Source of the DNA: UBA4466 sp963925035
GTDB taxonomy: Bacteria; Bacteroidota; Bacteroidia; Flavobacteriales_D; Crocinitomicaceae
DNA length: 64,000 nucleotides
Direction of reading: 5' to 3'
Assembly (NCBI GenBank): GCA_963925035.1
Contig: CAWUSK010000021.1
Coordinates: forward strand, 117,439 to 181,438
The notes under the pieces are model-generated. The model saw nothing but the letters and a program-made list of their open reading frames with translations, was not told where the DNA came from and ran no database searches. Of this stretch, positions 8,135 to 17,290 are shown piece after piece (positions within the stretch are counted from its first letter, which is position 1; each line of letters opens with the position of its first letter). A program made the translations under genes and the position numbers.

Positions 8135-9787
8135 TTATTTCAGTATAGTATTGTAACGTGAAAGATCTTTTAAAACTTCTACAGATTTTTTGATGTAATC
8201 ATCTTCTCTGAATGAATGTTCTGCTCGTCCTTTTTGGTAAAAGTATCGTGAAACTATTTCGTTCTCAAGTATTTGTGAAATTTGACCTTTAAATTTTTCT
8301 AAATCACGCTCTTTTGAAGGAGTTACTTTTTCCATCAATGCATCGTATTCTTTTTCGTTTCCCTCGTAAAAACCTTCTTCTTCGGCAATTTCTCGCATTT
8401 GTTTTAGCATTTCCTCAGTCGCAGTCGAATAATCGAATTCTTGATTTAAAATGTATGCTTTGAACTTGTTGTATTCGTCGTTGTTTAGGCTAAAACTGCT
8501 GGCTCCTTCAATAGTTGGTTTTGCATAATAAAACTCCGTCGCATAATCGAAGAAAAAATTGTTCTGTAAAAAGGTAATGGCTAATCGACTTAGCTCCTTT
8601 TCTTCAATTGTTATATCTGGATCGATTCCTCTTCCGTCAATTACATCTCTTCCATTTTTAGTTTTAAAAATCTTCACCAAAGAATCTGGAATTTCAGCTA
8701 CCCCTTCACCGTCTAATCGATCGTAATATTCTAAACGCTGCACACATCTTCCTGAAGGCGTGTAATATTTAGCAATAGTTAATTTAACTTTTGAGCCGTA
8801 TTCTAAATCGTAAGTACGCTGAACCAAGCCTTTTCCGTATGTTCTTGTTCCTACAATTACTGCTCTGTCTAAGTCTTGTAAACTTCCAGAAACAATTTCG
8901 CTTGCAGAGGCAGAACCTTCGTCGACCATTACAACTAACGGAATGGTTAAGTCAATTGGTTCTTCCGTTGTTTTATAATCCCTGTTTTCTTCTTCAATTC
9001 TACCTTGTGTAGTTACTACAGATTGGTTTATTGGAACAAACATATTAACGATACGGACTGCTTCAATTAATAGTCCACCTCCATTTCCGCGAAGGTCTAA
9101 TACTAATTCCTTCATTCCTTTTGCTTTTAGTTCGTTGAAGGCTGTTCTAACATCTGCAGAAGCAGTTCGAGTAAAGCTGTTTAATTTAATGTAACCCGTT
9201 GTTTCATTTAACATTCCAGAATACGGAACGTCTGGAAGTTTAATTTCATCCCGCGTGATTGAAATCGATTTTATGTCACCATTCAATCTTTCAACATCTA
9301 CTTTAATTGAGGTTCCCTTTGGTCCTTTTAATGCATTTGAAACATCTTCGGTCGTTTTACCAACCATTGATTTCCCCTCTATAGCAATTATTTTATCTCC
9401 CGCAATTAACCCCGCCATTTGAGCTGGATTCCCTTCATAGGGTTCGGCAACATAAACGAATTCGCCTTTTTTACGAATCAATGAACCTATACCACCGTAT
9501 TGTCCAGTTGTCATCAATTGATAATCTTCAATGTTCGATTCGTGATAATATACTGTGTATGGATCCAATTCTTTCAACATTGCATCGATGGCAACTTTAG
9601 AAAGATTTCCTGTTTGAATGTCATCAACATAGTATTTTTCTAAGTGCTCATAGATTTGATCCAATTGCTCTAAACTTCGAACAACTTCAAAACCGTTTGA
9701 TTGTGCAAAAGAGTTGGAAATAAAAAACAGTGAAAATCCGAAGATTGCTGCACGAAGAGAGTTGAAAGTTTTATTGATTTGGCTCAT
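8135..9787 (-). CDS. Carboxy-terminal processing protease (S41 family, CtpA/Prc-like)
   Basis: 551 residues from the ATG at 9787 (MSQINKT), which gives a clean signal peptide ending in FFISNSFAQ; an in-frame ATG at 9808 would add seven residues. Order: signal peptide, helical N-domain (VVRSLEQLDQIYEHLEKYY), PDZ domain (about 90-180, starting GGIGSLI), S41 catalytic core with the serine in DEGSASASEIVSG and the lysine in TYGKGLVQRT, and a Glu/Lys-rich helical C-terminal extension. The Ser/Lys dyad is intact. It should cleave periplasmic proteins at their C-termini. The first 17 bp (38 with the longer start) overlap the end of rnpA, so translation is probably coupled. Confidence 0.9.
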   Translation of the reverse strand: MSQINKTFNSLRAAIFGFSLFFISNSFAQSNGFEVVRSLEQLDQIYEHLEKYYVDDIQTGNLSKVAIDAMLKELDPYTVYYHESNIEDYQLMTTGQYGGIGSLIRKKGEFVYVAEPYEGNPAQMAGLIAGDKIIAIEGKSMVGKTTEDVSNALKGPKGTSIKVDVERLNGDIKSISITRDEIKLPDVPYSGMLNETTGYIKLNSFTRTASADVRTAFNELKAKGMKELVLDLRGNGGGLLIEAVRIVNMFVPINQSVVTTQGRIEEENRDYKTTEEPIDLTIPLVVMVDEGSASASEIVSGSLQDLDRAVIVGTRTYGKGLVQRTYDLEYGSKVKLTIAKYYTPSGRCVQRLEYYDRLDGEGVAEIPDSLVKIFKTKNGRDVIDGRGIDPDITIEEKELSRLAITFLQNNFFFDYATEFYYAKPTIEGASSFSLNNDEYNKFKAYILNQEFDYSTATEEMLKQMREIAEEEGFYEGNEKEYDALMEKVTPSKERDLEKFKGQISQILENEIVSRYFYQKGRAEHSFREDDYIKKSVEVLKDLSRYNTILK

Positions 9788-10166
9788 GAAGAGATTTAAT
9801 AAGTTCATTAAACAATTTTACTACTTTTTTTTCCAATTGAACGTGATTTAGTTCATCTTTGGATGAATAAACTAAAAACAAAGCTAGTTGCTTGTTGTTT
9901 TCCGTGAGGTATGTTTCAATTATTGATTTATTCAGCCGCACAGCTTCTTTGCAAATCCGTTTAATTCTGTTGCGTTGAAATGCCTTTCTAAACGTTCTTT
10001 TTGGTGCAGAAAAAACGATCTTGAAGGGAGTGCTGTCGGTAAACTCTACAACATTATAAATTGCAATGAGCGGGTATGATTTAATCGTCTTTCCTGTTTT
10101 GAAAAGATCTTCAATCATTATTTTGCTACATAATTTGTAATTCTTCCCTAAACTAAATGTTCCCAA
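9771..10166 (-). CDS. rnpA: Ribonuclease P protein component
   Basis: 131 residues. The N-terminal FSLGKNYKLCSK matches the usual F-x-L-x-K start of RnpA. The RNR-like signature is RNRIKRICKEAVR (near residue 65), the basic helix that contacts RNase P RNA. With RNase P RNA it removes the 5' leaders of tRNA precursors. The codon at 10166 is TTG; the next Met (MIEDLF, residue 17) would delete the conserved first strand, so TTG is the likely start. Unlike the common rpmH-rnpA pair, here it sits 14 bp after a SPOR-domain gene and overlaps the ctp gene. The C-terminal extension (about residues 100-131) is Lys/Asn-rich. Confidence 0.93.
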   Translation of the reverse strand: MGTFSLGKNYKLCSKIMIEDLFKTGKTIKSYPLIAIYNVVEFTDSTPFKIVFSAPKRTFRKAFQRNRIKRICKEAVRLNKSIIETYLTENNKQLALFLVYSSKDELNHVQLEKKVVKLFNELIKSLHEPNQ

Positions 10167-10180
10167 TTTCGATAAGTCTT

Positions 10181-10591
10181 TTATTTTTCTTCGTCTTTCT
10201 CTAAACGAGGAAGGTATATTTTTTCCGCTACAATAAAACTTGTTGGGAAGGCTGCTTCTACTTCTGCTTTGAATTTCTCAGCCTCTTGTCGAGTTCTGAA
10301 ATCGCCTGCTTTTAAAAAGAAGTTAGGAGCGCTGTAGGTAATGTAAGTATCTGTTTTTGGTGAATTAGCAATTACTGCGCTACGCGCATTGTTAATTACT
10401 GTTTTGTCGGAGTCAAAAAAGATTTGTACTCTAAATCCGTCAATTTGAGGTTTGATGTCAGGCGGTGTTACCTTACTTTGTTTTTCAACAAGTGAATTAA
10501 TACGTCCGTCCTTAATAACTTGTATGTCGCCTTTTTGAGCGAAAGTTGTGGAAAATGCCACTAAAATTGAGATGCAAAATAAAACTTTCAT
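10181..10591 (-). CDS. Exported SPOR-domain-like protein
   Basis: 136 residues. A signal peptide (MKVLFCISILVAFSTTFAQ) precedes a short linker and one domain of about 75 residues (DGFRVQIFFDSDKT to SFIVAEKIYLP). The domain has the beta-alpha-beta-beta-alpha-beta pattern and the F-K-A-G-D-F-R/x-x-A-E motif of SPOR domains, which bind denuded peptidoglycan glycan strands. In flavobacteria, short secreted proteins of this kind are common and poorly studied. It is the first gene of the minus-strand run with rnpA, ctp and the O-antigen-ligase-like gene. No exact TAnnTTTG box precedes it; TACTTTTA about 30 nt upstream is the nearest match. Confidence 0.75.
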   Translation of the reverse strand: MKVLFCISILVAFSTTFAQKGDIQVIKDGRINSLVEKQSKVTPPDIKPQIDGFRVQIFFDSDKTVINNARSAVIANSPKTDTYITYSAPNFFLKAGDFRTRQEAEKFKAEVEAAFPTSFIVAEKIYLPRLEKDEEK

Positions 10592-10806
10592 TTTTTTTTA
10601 AATTAATTCAGAGTTGTAAAAGTACAAATTTGTTCTTTCAAATCATGTGCCGAAAACAAAACTAGAGTGTAAAACGACTGATTACCTTCACATTTGGTGA
10701 AAGAGGAAGTTTTTAGCATTCATTGGCCCTTATTTAGAATCATTTTAAATTAAGTAAAGTGGATTCAATATTGTCATAAAACTGTCATGAAATACACGAT
10801 TTCTAG

Positions 10807-10814
10807 TAAATTTG
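10807..10814 (+). promoter_or_regulatory. -7 box of the act-cox respiratory operon
   Basis: TAAATTTG, an exact TAnnTTTG match, lies 47 nt upstream of the ATG at 10862. It falls inside the 25-codon extension that the longest reading frame would give actA, which argues that the extension is not translated. Confidence 0.6.
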
Positions 10815-10861
10815 TCTTCGTCAAAAAGTGTTTTTTTGACTATGGACTAACAGTTTTTTAC

Positions 10862-12211
10862 ATGAAAATATCTAGTAGTCAGATGTTTAGAAATCTTAGC
10901 AAGTGGTACTTGAGTGCGCTGACACTCCTATTTTTAGCGGGTACCTTTAATTCTCAGGCACAAGGAGAGGGTTTGTTCAAAGCCAAATGTGCAACGTGTC
11001 ACCAAGTTTTTAAGGACGGAACAGGTCCTAAGCTTTACGAAGCGCGTAAAAAGTGGTCCGATGGCGGAGCCGCTGAAGGGTCTATTTACCAATGGGTAAA
11101 TAATTATGAAGCTGCAGCAGCGACAGATCCTTATGCAGCAATGGTAATGGCTTGGTCACCAACGAATATGAATAAGTTTCCTGAGCTGACTCAGGAAGAA
11201 ATTATATCGATATTAGACTGGGTTGATTCACAAGTTGACGGAAAAAAAGACGGTACAACATCGACTTCTGGTGGTCCAATGGGTGAAACATTAGAAGAAG
11301 AGTCTTCAACGAGTTGGGTCTGGATGCTACTAGGCTTAATGTTCGTTATTATCATTTTAGCAATCGGTGGTGTTCGACGTCAATTGACAGCAGCAACAAC
11401 TGAAGCTGAAGGTGGTAAGTTCAATGACGATGCTTCTTACATGGATGAAATTAAGCAATGGGCTTGGAACAACCGTAAGAAAACAGTTGTTGGAATTGTG
11501 ATTGTATTCTTAGCATTAATCGTTGCATTGTTCTTAAGTCTTTACACGATTGGTACAGTTGAAAATTATCAACCGTCGCAGCCAATAGAATTCCCTCACT
11601 CAGTTCACGCTGGTATTAACGGAATTGATTGTAAATACTGTCACAATTCAGTAACGAAATCAAAAAGTGCAGGATTGCCAACAGTAAATGTTTGTATGAA
11701 CTGTCACAAACAAATTTCAGGAGCTACTCCAGAACAAGAGGCGAAAATCAAGAAGGTTTACGAAGCAGCGGGTTACGACCCTTCTGGAGCAGGTAAGTAC
11801 ACAGGAAAAACAAAAGAAATTGTTTGGAATAAAGTACATGTATTGCCAGATCACGTTTATTTCAATCACTCTCAACACGTTGTTGTTGGTGGAATTGATT
11901 GTAAGCAATGTCACGGTGATATGGCTAAAATGTCAGAAACTGCGAAAGTTCAGCCAGTATCTGAATTGAATAAAATTGAAGGAAACGTTCAGTTGACAAA
12001 AACTACATTGACAATGGGTTGGTGTATTGAATGTCACGCTGAAAAAGAAATCTCTCAAGGATCTCTAGATTCGAAGAAAGATGGTTATTACGATGAGATT
12101 CACAAACGTTTAATGAATAATGACAAATCATTGTACGGTGAGTATCTAGAAGATGGTAAAGTGACTGTGAAGGAGCTTGGCGGATGGGAATGCGCTAAAT
12201 GCCACTATTAA
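10862..12211 (+). CDS. actA: Alternative complex III subunit ActA (multihaem cytochrome c) with fused N-terminal cytochrome c domain
   Basis: From the ATG at 10862 the protein starts with a signal peptide (MKISSSQ... ending NSQAQ). An in-frame ATG at 10787 exists but lies upstream of the promoter box. Six CxxCH haem-binding motifs are visible: CATCH in an N-terminal monohaem domain, then CKYCH, CMNCH, CKQCH, CIECH and CAKCH at the very C-terminus, which form the pentahaem ActA part. Two transmembrane segments (WVWMLLGLMFVIIILAIGG and VVGIVIVFLALIVALFLSL) separate the two. ActA is the periplasmic haem wire of the quinol:cytochrome c oxidoreductase ACIII. First gene of the operon; actB follows after 35 bp. 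Confidence 0.93.
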   Translation: MKISSSQMFRNLSKWYLSALTLLFLAGTFNSQAQGEGLFKAKCATCHQVFKDGTGPKLYEARKKWSDGGAAEGSIYQWVNNYEAAAATDPYAAMVMAWSPTNMNKFPELTQEEIISILDWVDSQVDGKKDGTTSTSGGPMGETLEEESSTSWVWMLLGLMFVIIILAIGGVRRQLTAATTEAEGGKFNDDASYMDEIKQWAWNNRKKTVVGIVIVFLALIVALFLSLYTIGTVENYQPSQPIEFPHSVHAGINGIDCKYCHNSVTKSKSAGLPTVNVCMNCHKQISGATPEQEAKIKKVYEAAGYDPSGAGKYTGKTKEIVWNKVHVLPDHVYFNHSQHVVVGGIDCKQCHGDMAKMSETAKVQPVSELNKIEGNVQLTKTTLTMGWCIECHAEKEISQGSLDSKKDGYYDEIHKRLMNNDKSLYGEYLEDGKVTVKELGGWECAKCHY

Positions 12212-12246
12212 TTTTTTAAGAACTAGAAGAATTCGAAATAAGAATT

Positions 12247-15200
12247 ATGGGAATGACAAGAAAATATTGGAAAGGGATTGATGAGTTAAAAGAAACTCCA
12301 CAATTCTTAGCGTCCAGAGATCAAGAGTTTCCTGCTCAATCTTCAGTAGAAGAGTTTTTGAGCGACGAAAGTTTACAGGAAACATCGACAGCACGTCGTG
12401 ATTTCTTGAAGTTTTTAGGGTTTAGTGTTGCCGCTGCTACTGTTGCAGCTTGTGAGGCGCCTGTTACGAAGGCAATTCCTTACGTAAACAAACCTGAAAA
12501 TGTAACTCCTGGATTGGCTACTTGGTATGCTTCTACCTATTACGATGGTAATGCGTATGCAAGTATCTTGGTTAAAACAAGAGAAGGTCGACCAATTTAT
12601 ATCAAAGGAAATAAAGATTACGGTGTAACGAAAGGGACGACAAATCCACAAATTATTGCATCTGTATTAAGCTTGTACGATAGTGCTCGTTTAACGGGAC
12701 CAACTATTGGTGGTGAGGCAAAATCGTATTCTGAAGTTGATAAAGGAGTTGTTGCTGGTTTAAAAGCAGCAAAAGAGATTGTTTTATTATCGAATACTGT
12801 AATTAGCCCTTCTATTGGAGGAGCAATTTCTGAATTATCTGCTGCATACGAAGGAAAAGTAAAACACATTCAATACGATGCTGTTTCATATTCTGCAATG
12901 CGTGCTGCAAATAAAGCGTCTTTCGGTTTAACTGTTAACGCTGAAGATACAACTACTGCAGGTATCATTCCTGACTATGATTTTTCTAAAGCAAAAACGA
13001 TAGTTTCTGTTGGAGCTGACTTCTTGAACTCTTGGTTAATGCCAACGCAGTTTGCAGGTCAATATACTTCTAGAAGAAACCCTGATGGAGAATGGATGTC
13101 TAAACACTTTCAATTCGAATCATTACATTCTATTACAGGTTCAAATGCGGACTCACGTGGAATGATAAAGCCGTCTGAAGAGGCAAACGTATTGGCTTTC
13201 ATCCTCAAAGGAATGGGTGTTGATGCTGGCGTTTCCACGAAATTAGACGCTGCGAACACAAAAATTGCGAATGATGCAATTAAAGCATTGAAGAAATCAA
13301 AAGCCAACTCATTGGTAGTTGCTGGTTCCAATAATGTGGCTGTTCAAGTACTTGCGAATAAATTAAACATGGTGCTAGGAGCTTATACTTCTACTATCAA
13401 CTTGAATAATCCAATCAAGATGTTCATGTCTCAGGATGAAGAGATGAACACATTCGTAAAGAATGTTGTTGCTGGGAAAGGTCCAGATGCAGTTATAATG
13501 TTCGGGGTAAATCCAGCTTACACATTACCAAACGGTGCTGACTTTGCAAAAGGATTAGAAAAAATCAATACAACGGTTTCTTTGTCAATGTATGCTGATG
13601 AAACGGCTACAAAAGCAAAATATATTGCACCTGATCATCACGGATTAGAGGCTTGGTCGGATTATAGTCCAACTGAAGCGCATTGGTCAGTTGGTCAACC
13701 AACGATTCGCCCATTGCACAATTCTGCATCGGTTGTAGAATCTTTATTGGTCTGGGCAGGAAACGCAAAACGAGGTGGGAAAGACTCAAAAGTAGCTTAC
13801 GATTATATCAAAAATAATTGGCAAGAATACGGTTTCCCAATGCAAACGAAATATACAGATTCAGAGACGTATTGGAATATGATTGTTCACAATAGTTGCG
13901 ACAATGATCCGATTCCAGCAGCAACGGCCGTGGCGTTTAATGAAGCTGCAATATCTGGTTTAAATGGTAAATTACCAAAGACTTCAGATAGAGAAGTGAT
14001 TTTATACCAAAAAGCAGGTATGGGAATTGGAGTTCAGGCAAACAATCCTTGGTTACAAGAGATGCCAGATCCAATGACTAAAGTAACTTGGGACAACTAC
14101 ATTACAATGAATCCTGTTGAAATGGAAAAAGCAGGTTATGCTACTACTTTTGATCAAGAGCACGGATTGAACTTAGCGACGATTAAAGTTGGATCGAAAG
14201 AATTGACTTTACCAGTTTACCCACTTCCAGGTCAAGCACCAGGAACAGTTGGAGTGGCATTGGGTTATGGTCGTGGTGCAAATGGAGAGAAGATAGGTAA
14301 TGCAGCCTTTCAGACAAAAGAATACGGTGGACACGTAACAGATGAAAACGGAAATCCAAAACCAATTGGAGCAAATGCATTTGCATTTACATCCTTTTCA
14401 AATGGAGCTATTTCCTATTCCGCTGATTGTACTGTAACTAAATCAGATGAAATGTACCTTATTGGAGCTACGCAAATTAGCTCAACAGTAATGGGACGTT
14501 ATTCAATCGTTCGTGAAACAACATTAGACATTTACTCTTCAAGAGGAAAAGAAGCATACAATCCAGCGCATACATTACAAAAATTAGATGAAAACGGACA
14601 CCACGTTGAAGCTCCGGTTGGAGAATTCGATTTGTGGGAAGCACATCCAGTAGAAAATATTGGTCACCGTTGGGGAATGACAATTGACTTGAGTTCATGC
14701 TTCGGTTGTGGATCATGTTTAATTGCTTGTCAATCAGAAAACAATGTTCCTGTTGTAGGTAAAACTGAAATTAGAAGAGGTCGTGAAATGCATTGGTTGC
14801 GTTTAGATCGTTACTTCTCTTCAGATGAAGAAGCAGCAGTTGGTACTAGAAAGGATAAAGCAGATTTCACTTTTGCTGATGCAGAAATAGCAGCGTTGAA
14901 CCCAAAGGTTGTTCACCAACCAATGATGTGTCACCACTGTAATCACGCTCCATGTGAAACAGTTTGTCCAGTGGCAGCAACAACACACAGCAATGAAGGA
15001 TTAAACCAAATGGTTTACAACAGATGTATTGGTACGAGATATTGTGCAAACAACTGTCCTTATAAAGTGCGTCGTTTTAACTGGTTCAACTACCCTTCAT
15101 ACAAAGCGCAAGCGGAAATTAACCCAGCGCAAGATGATTTAGGACGTATGGTATTGAATCCAGACGTTACGGTTAGAACACGTGGTGTAATGGAAAAATG

Positions 15201-15546
15201 TTCTTTCTGTGTACAACGTATCCAAGAAGGAAAATTAGAAGCGAAAAAAGAAGCTCGCCCTGTGCAAGATGGAGATTATGCAACGGCTTGTGCTGATGCT
15301 TGTCCAGCTAACGCAATTACAGTAGGTGACTGGAATGACTTGAAATCTATGGTTCGCAAGAGCGCTGACGATAGTCGTTCATACCAAGCATTAGAGGAAA
15401 TTGGCGTTAAACCGAATGTATGGTTTAAAGTTAAAGTTAGAAACGAAGAGAATAGTCTTTTGGATAAGTTACAAGTTGAGAAAAAGAATCATGGCGGTCA
15501 TGAGGCTAAAGCAACTGAAGGACACGAAGGAAACAGTCATCATTAA
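12247..15546 (+). CDS. actB: Alternative complex III subunit ActB (molybdopterin-like domain plus iron-sulfur domain)
   Basis: 1099 residues. Near residue 45 is a twin-arginine signal (TARRDFLKFLG followed by a hydrophobic stretch and AACEAP), so the folded protein is exported by Tat. The first ~780 residues are the molybdopterin-oxidoreductase-like part (B1), which in this family binds no cofactor. The rest is a ferredoxin-like domain (B2) with four cysteine groups: CFGCGSCLIAC, CHHCNHAPCETVCP, CIGTRYCANNCP together with CSFC, and CADACP. The clusters should pass electrons from ActC-bound quinol to the ActA haems. The C-terminus is His-rich (HGGHEAKATEGHEGNSHH). Middle of the operon, 22 bp before actC. 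Confidence 0.95.
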   Translation: MGMTRKYWKGIDELKETPQFLASRDQEFPAQSSVEEFLSDESLQETSTARRDFLKFLGFSVAAATVAACEAPVTKAIPYVNKPENVTPGLATWYASTYYDGNAYASILVKTREGRPIYIKGNKDYGVTKGTTNPQIIASVLSLYDSARLTGPTIGGEAKSYSEVDKGVVAGLKAAKEIVLLSNTVISPSIGGAISELSAAYEGKVKHIQYDAVSYSAMRAANKASFGLTVNAEDTTTAGIIPDYDFSKAKTIVSVGADFLNSWLMPTQFAGQYTSRRNPDGEWMSKHFQFESLHSITGSNADSRGMIKPSEEANVLAFILKGMGVDAGVSTKLDAANTKIANDAIKALKKSKANSLVVAGSNNVAVQVLANKLNMVLGAYTSTINLNNPIKMFMSQDEEMNTFVKNVVAGKGPDAVIMFGVNPAYTLPNGADFAKGLEKINTTVSLSMYADETATKAKYIAPDHHGLEAWSDYSPTEAHWSVGQPTIRPLHNSASVVESLLVWAGNAKRGGKDSKVAYDYIKNNWQEYGFPMQTKYTDSETYWNMIVHNSCDNDPIPAATAVAFNEAAISGLNGKLPKTSDREVILYQKAGMGIGVQANNPWLQEMPDPMTKVTWDNYITMNPVEMEKAGYATTFDQEHGLNLATIKVGSKELTLPVYPLPGQAPGTVGVALGYGRGANGEKIGNAAFQTKEYGGHVTDENGNPKPIGANAFAFTSFSNGAISYSADCTVTKSDEMYLIGATQISSTVMGRYSIVRETTLDIYSSRGKEAYNPAHTLQKLDENGHHVEAPVGEFDLWEAHPVENIGHRWGMTIDLSSCFGCGSCLIACQSENNVPVVGKTEIRRGREMHWLRLDRYFSSDEEAAVGTRKDKADFTFADAEIAALNPKVVHQPMMCHHCNHAPCETVCPVAATTHSNEGLNQMVYNRCIGTRYCANNCPYKVRRFNWFNYPSYKAQAEINPAQDDLGRMVLNPDVTVRTRGVMEKCSFCVQRIQEGKLEAKKEARPVQDGDYATACADACPANAITVGDWNDLKSMVRKSADDSRSYQALEEIGVKPNVWFKVKVRNEENSLLDKLQVEKKNHGGHEAKATEGHEGNSHH

Positions 15547-15568
15547 TTGAATATAAAAACCTATTGTA

Positions 15569-17287
15569 ATGCATAAGGAAGCAGCAATTAGAGAACCCCT
15601 CATTTTAGGTCACAAGACCTATCACGACATCACAGAAGATGTGTGTAAGCCAATCGAGGATAAGGCTCCAAAAACTTGGTATATCTTATTTGGGATTGCT
15701 TTAATTATCGGTTTGTACGGTGTAGGATGTATTCTATACTTACTTGGAACTGGAGTTGGAGTTTGGGGATTGAACAAGACCATTGGATGGGCTTGGGATA
15801 TTACTAACTTCGTTTGGTGGGTAGGTATTGGTCACGCCGGAACCTTGATTTCTGCGGTACTATTATTGTTCCGTCAAAAATGGAGAATGGCGATTAACCG
15901 TTCTGCTGAGGCAATGACAATTTTCGCTGTATTTATGGCTGGATTGTTCCCGTTAATTCACATGGGACGTCTTTGGTTAGGATATTGGGTATTGCCTTTA
16001 CCAAATCATTTTGGTTCTTTATGGGTAAACTTTAACTCACCACTTCTTTGGGATGTATTCGCGATTTCAACGTATTTATCTGTATCTTTTGTATTCTGGT
16101 ACATTGGTTTGATTCCTGATTTCGCAACTATTAGAGATAGAGCTAAGAAGCCACTTTCAAAGAAAATGTATTCTATACTTTCTTTTGGATGGTCAGGTAG
16201 GGCAAAACACTGGAATCGTTTTGAATTGATCTCTTTGGTTCTTGCTGGTTTAGCAACACCACTTGTATTCTCCGTTCACTCTATTGTATCTTTCGATTTC
16301 GCCACTTCGGTGATTCCTGGATGGCATACAACGATTTTCCCTCCGTACTTTGTTGCCGGAGCGGTATTCTCCGGATTTGCGATGGTACAAACACTATTGT
16401 TGATCATGCGTAAGGCAATGCACTTAGAAGCATACATTCACACGAAGCACGTTGAATACATGAACATTGTAATTATGGTTACAGGTTCGATCGTAGGAAC
16501 GGCATATATCACTGAGTTATTTATCTCTTGGTATTCTGGAGTGGAATACGAAGCGTATGCATTCATCAACCGTGCAACCGGTCCTTATTGGTGGGCTTAT
16601 GCAGCAATGATGACTTGTAATGTTGTTTCTCCACAATTAATGTGGTTCAAAAAATTAAGAAGAAGTTTAATGTTTACTTTTTTCATTTCGATTGTAGTGA
16701 ATATCGGTATGTGGTTTGAGCGTTATGTAATTATTGTTACATCGTTGCACAGAGATTACCTGCCATCTTCATGGAGCATGCATTATCCAAGTCACATCGA
16801 TATCGGCGTTTACATGGGGACAATCGGCCTTTTCTTTGTATTCTTCTTGTTGTTTGCTCGTTTCTTCCCAGTATTGGCGTTGAATGAGTTGAAATCAATT
16901 TTGAAATCTTCAGGAGAATCATACAAAAATGGAGATGCAGGTCATCACCCAACTCCATCGCCAGTTGTCGAAGCGAACGAAGCGGAGACTGTGAATATTG
17001 AAGCACCTGTGGTTGAAAGTTCATCTGAATCTGGAGATTTGTTCTCAGCGATTGGAACAAGTTCATCTGATAAAGCGGATGATTTAAAAGCAATTTCAGG
17101 TGTTGGTCCAGTATTGGAAACAGCATTGAATGATATTGGAATTTACTCTTACGAACAAATCAGTAAAATGACAAAACGGGAGTACGATATTATGGATGGA
17201 ATGACAGGTAAATCTGCGGGTAAAGCTGAAAAGGATGACTGGTCAGGGCAGGCCAAAGAGTTAATGAATAAATCTAACAATCAATAA
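15569..17287 (+). CDS. actC: Alternative complex III subunit ActC (NrfD-like quinol-binding) with extra C-terminal HhH domain
   Basis: 572 residues. The first ~450 are an NrfD/PsrC-type integral membrane subunit with about ten transmembrane segments; NFVWWVGIGHAGTLISA is the characteristic segment near the quinol site. After the membrane part comes an acidic, Ser/Glu-rich linker (about 460-500) and then a small helical domain (about 501-572) starting DDLKAISGVGPVLETALND. That pattern is a helix-hairpin-helix motif of the kind found in L21/NuoE-associated small domains. The extension is not needed for the known ActC role and is discussed as a finding. actD starts 3 bp after the stop. Confidence 0.95.
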   Translation: MHKEAAIREPLILGHKTYHDITEDVCKPIEDKAPKTWYILFGIALIIGLYGVGCILYLLGTGVGVWGLNKTIGWAWDITNFVWWVGIGHAGTLISAVLLLFRQKWRMAINRSAEAMTIFAVFMAGLFPLIHMGRLWLGYWVLPLPNHFGSLWVNFNSPLLWDVFAISTYLSVSFVFWYIGLIPDFATIRDRAKKPLSKKMYSILSFGWSGRAKHWNRFELISLVLAGLATPLVFSVHSIVSFDFATSVIPGWHTTIFPPYFVAGAVFSGFAMVQTLLLIMRKAMHLEAYIHTKHVEYMNIVIMVTGSIVGTAYITELFISWYSGVEYEAYAFINRATGPYWWAYAAMMTCNVVSPQLMWFKKLRRSLMFTFFISIVVNIGMWFERYVIIVTSLHRDYLPSSWSMHYPSHIDIGVYMGTIGLFFVFFLLFARFFPVLALNELKSILKSSGESYKNGDAGHHPTPSPVVEANEAETVNIEAPVVESSSESGDLFSAIGTSSSDKADDLKAISGVGPVLETALNDIGIYSYEQISKMTKREYDIMDGMTGKSAGKAEKDDWSGQAKELMNKSNNQ

Positions 17288-17290
17288 GAC

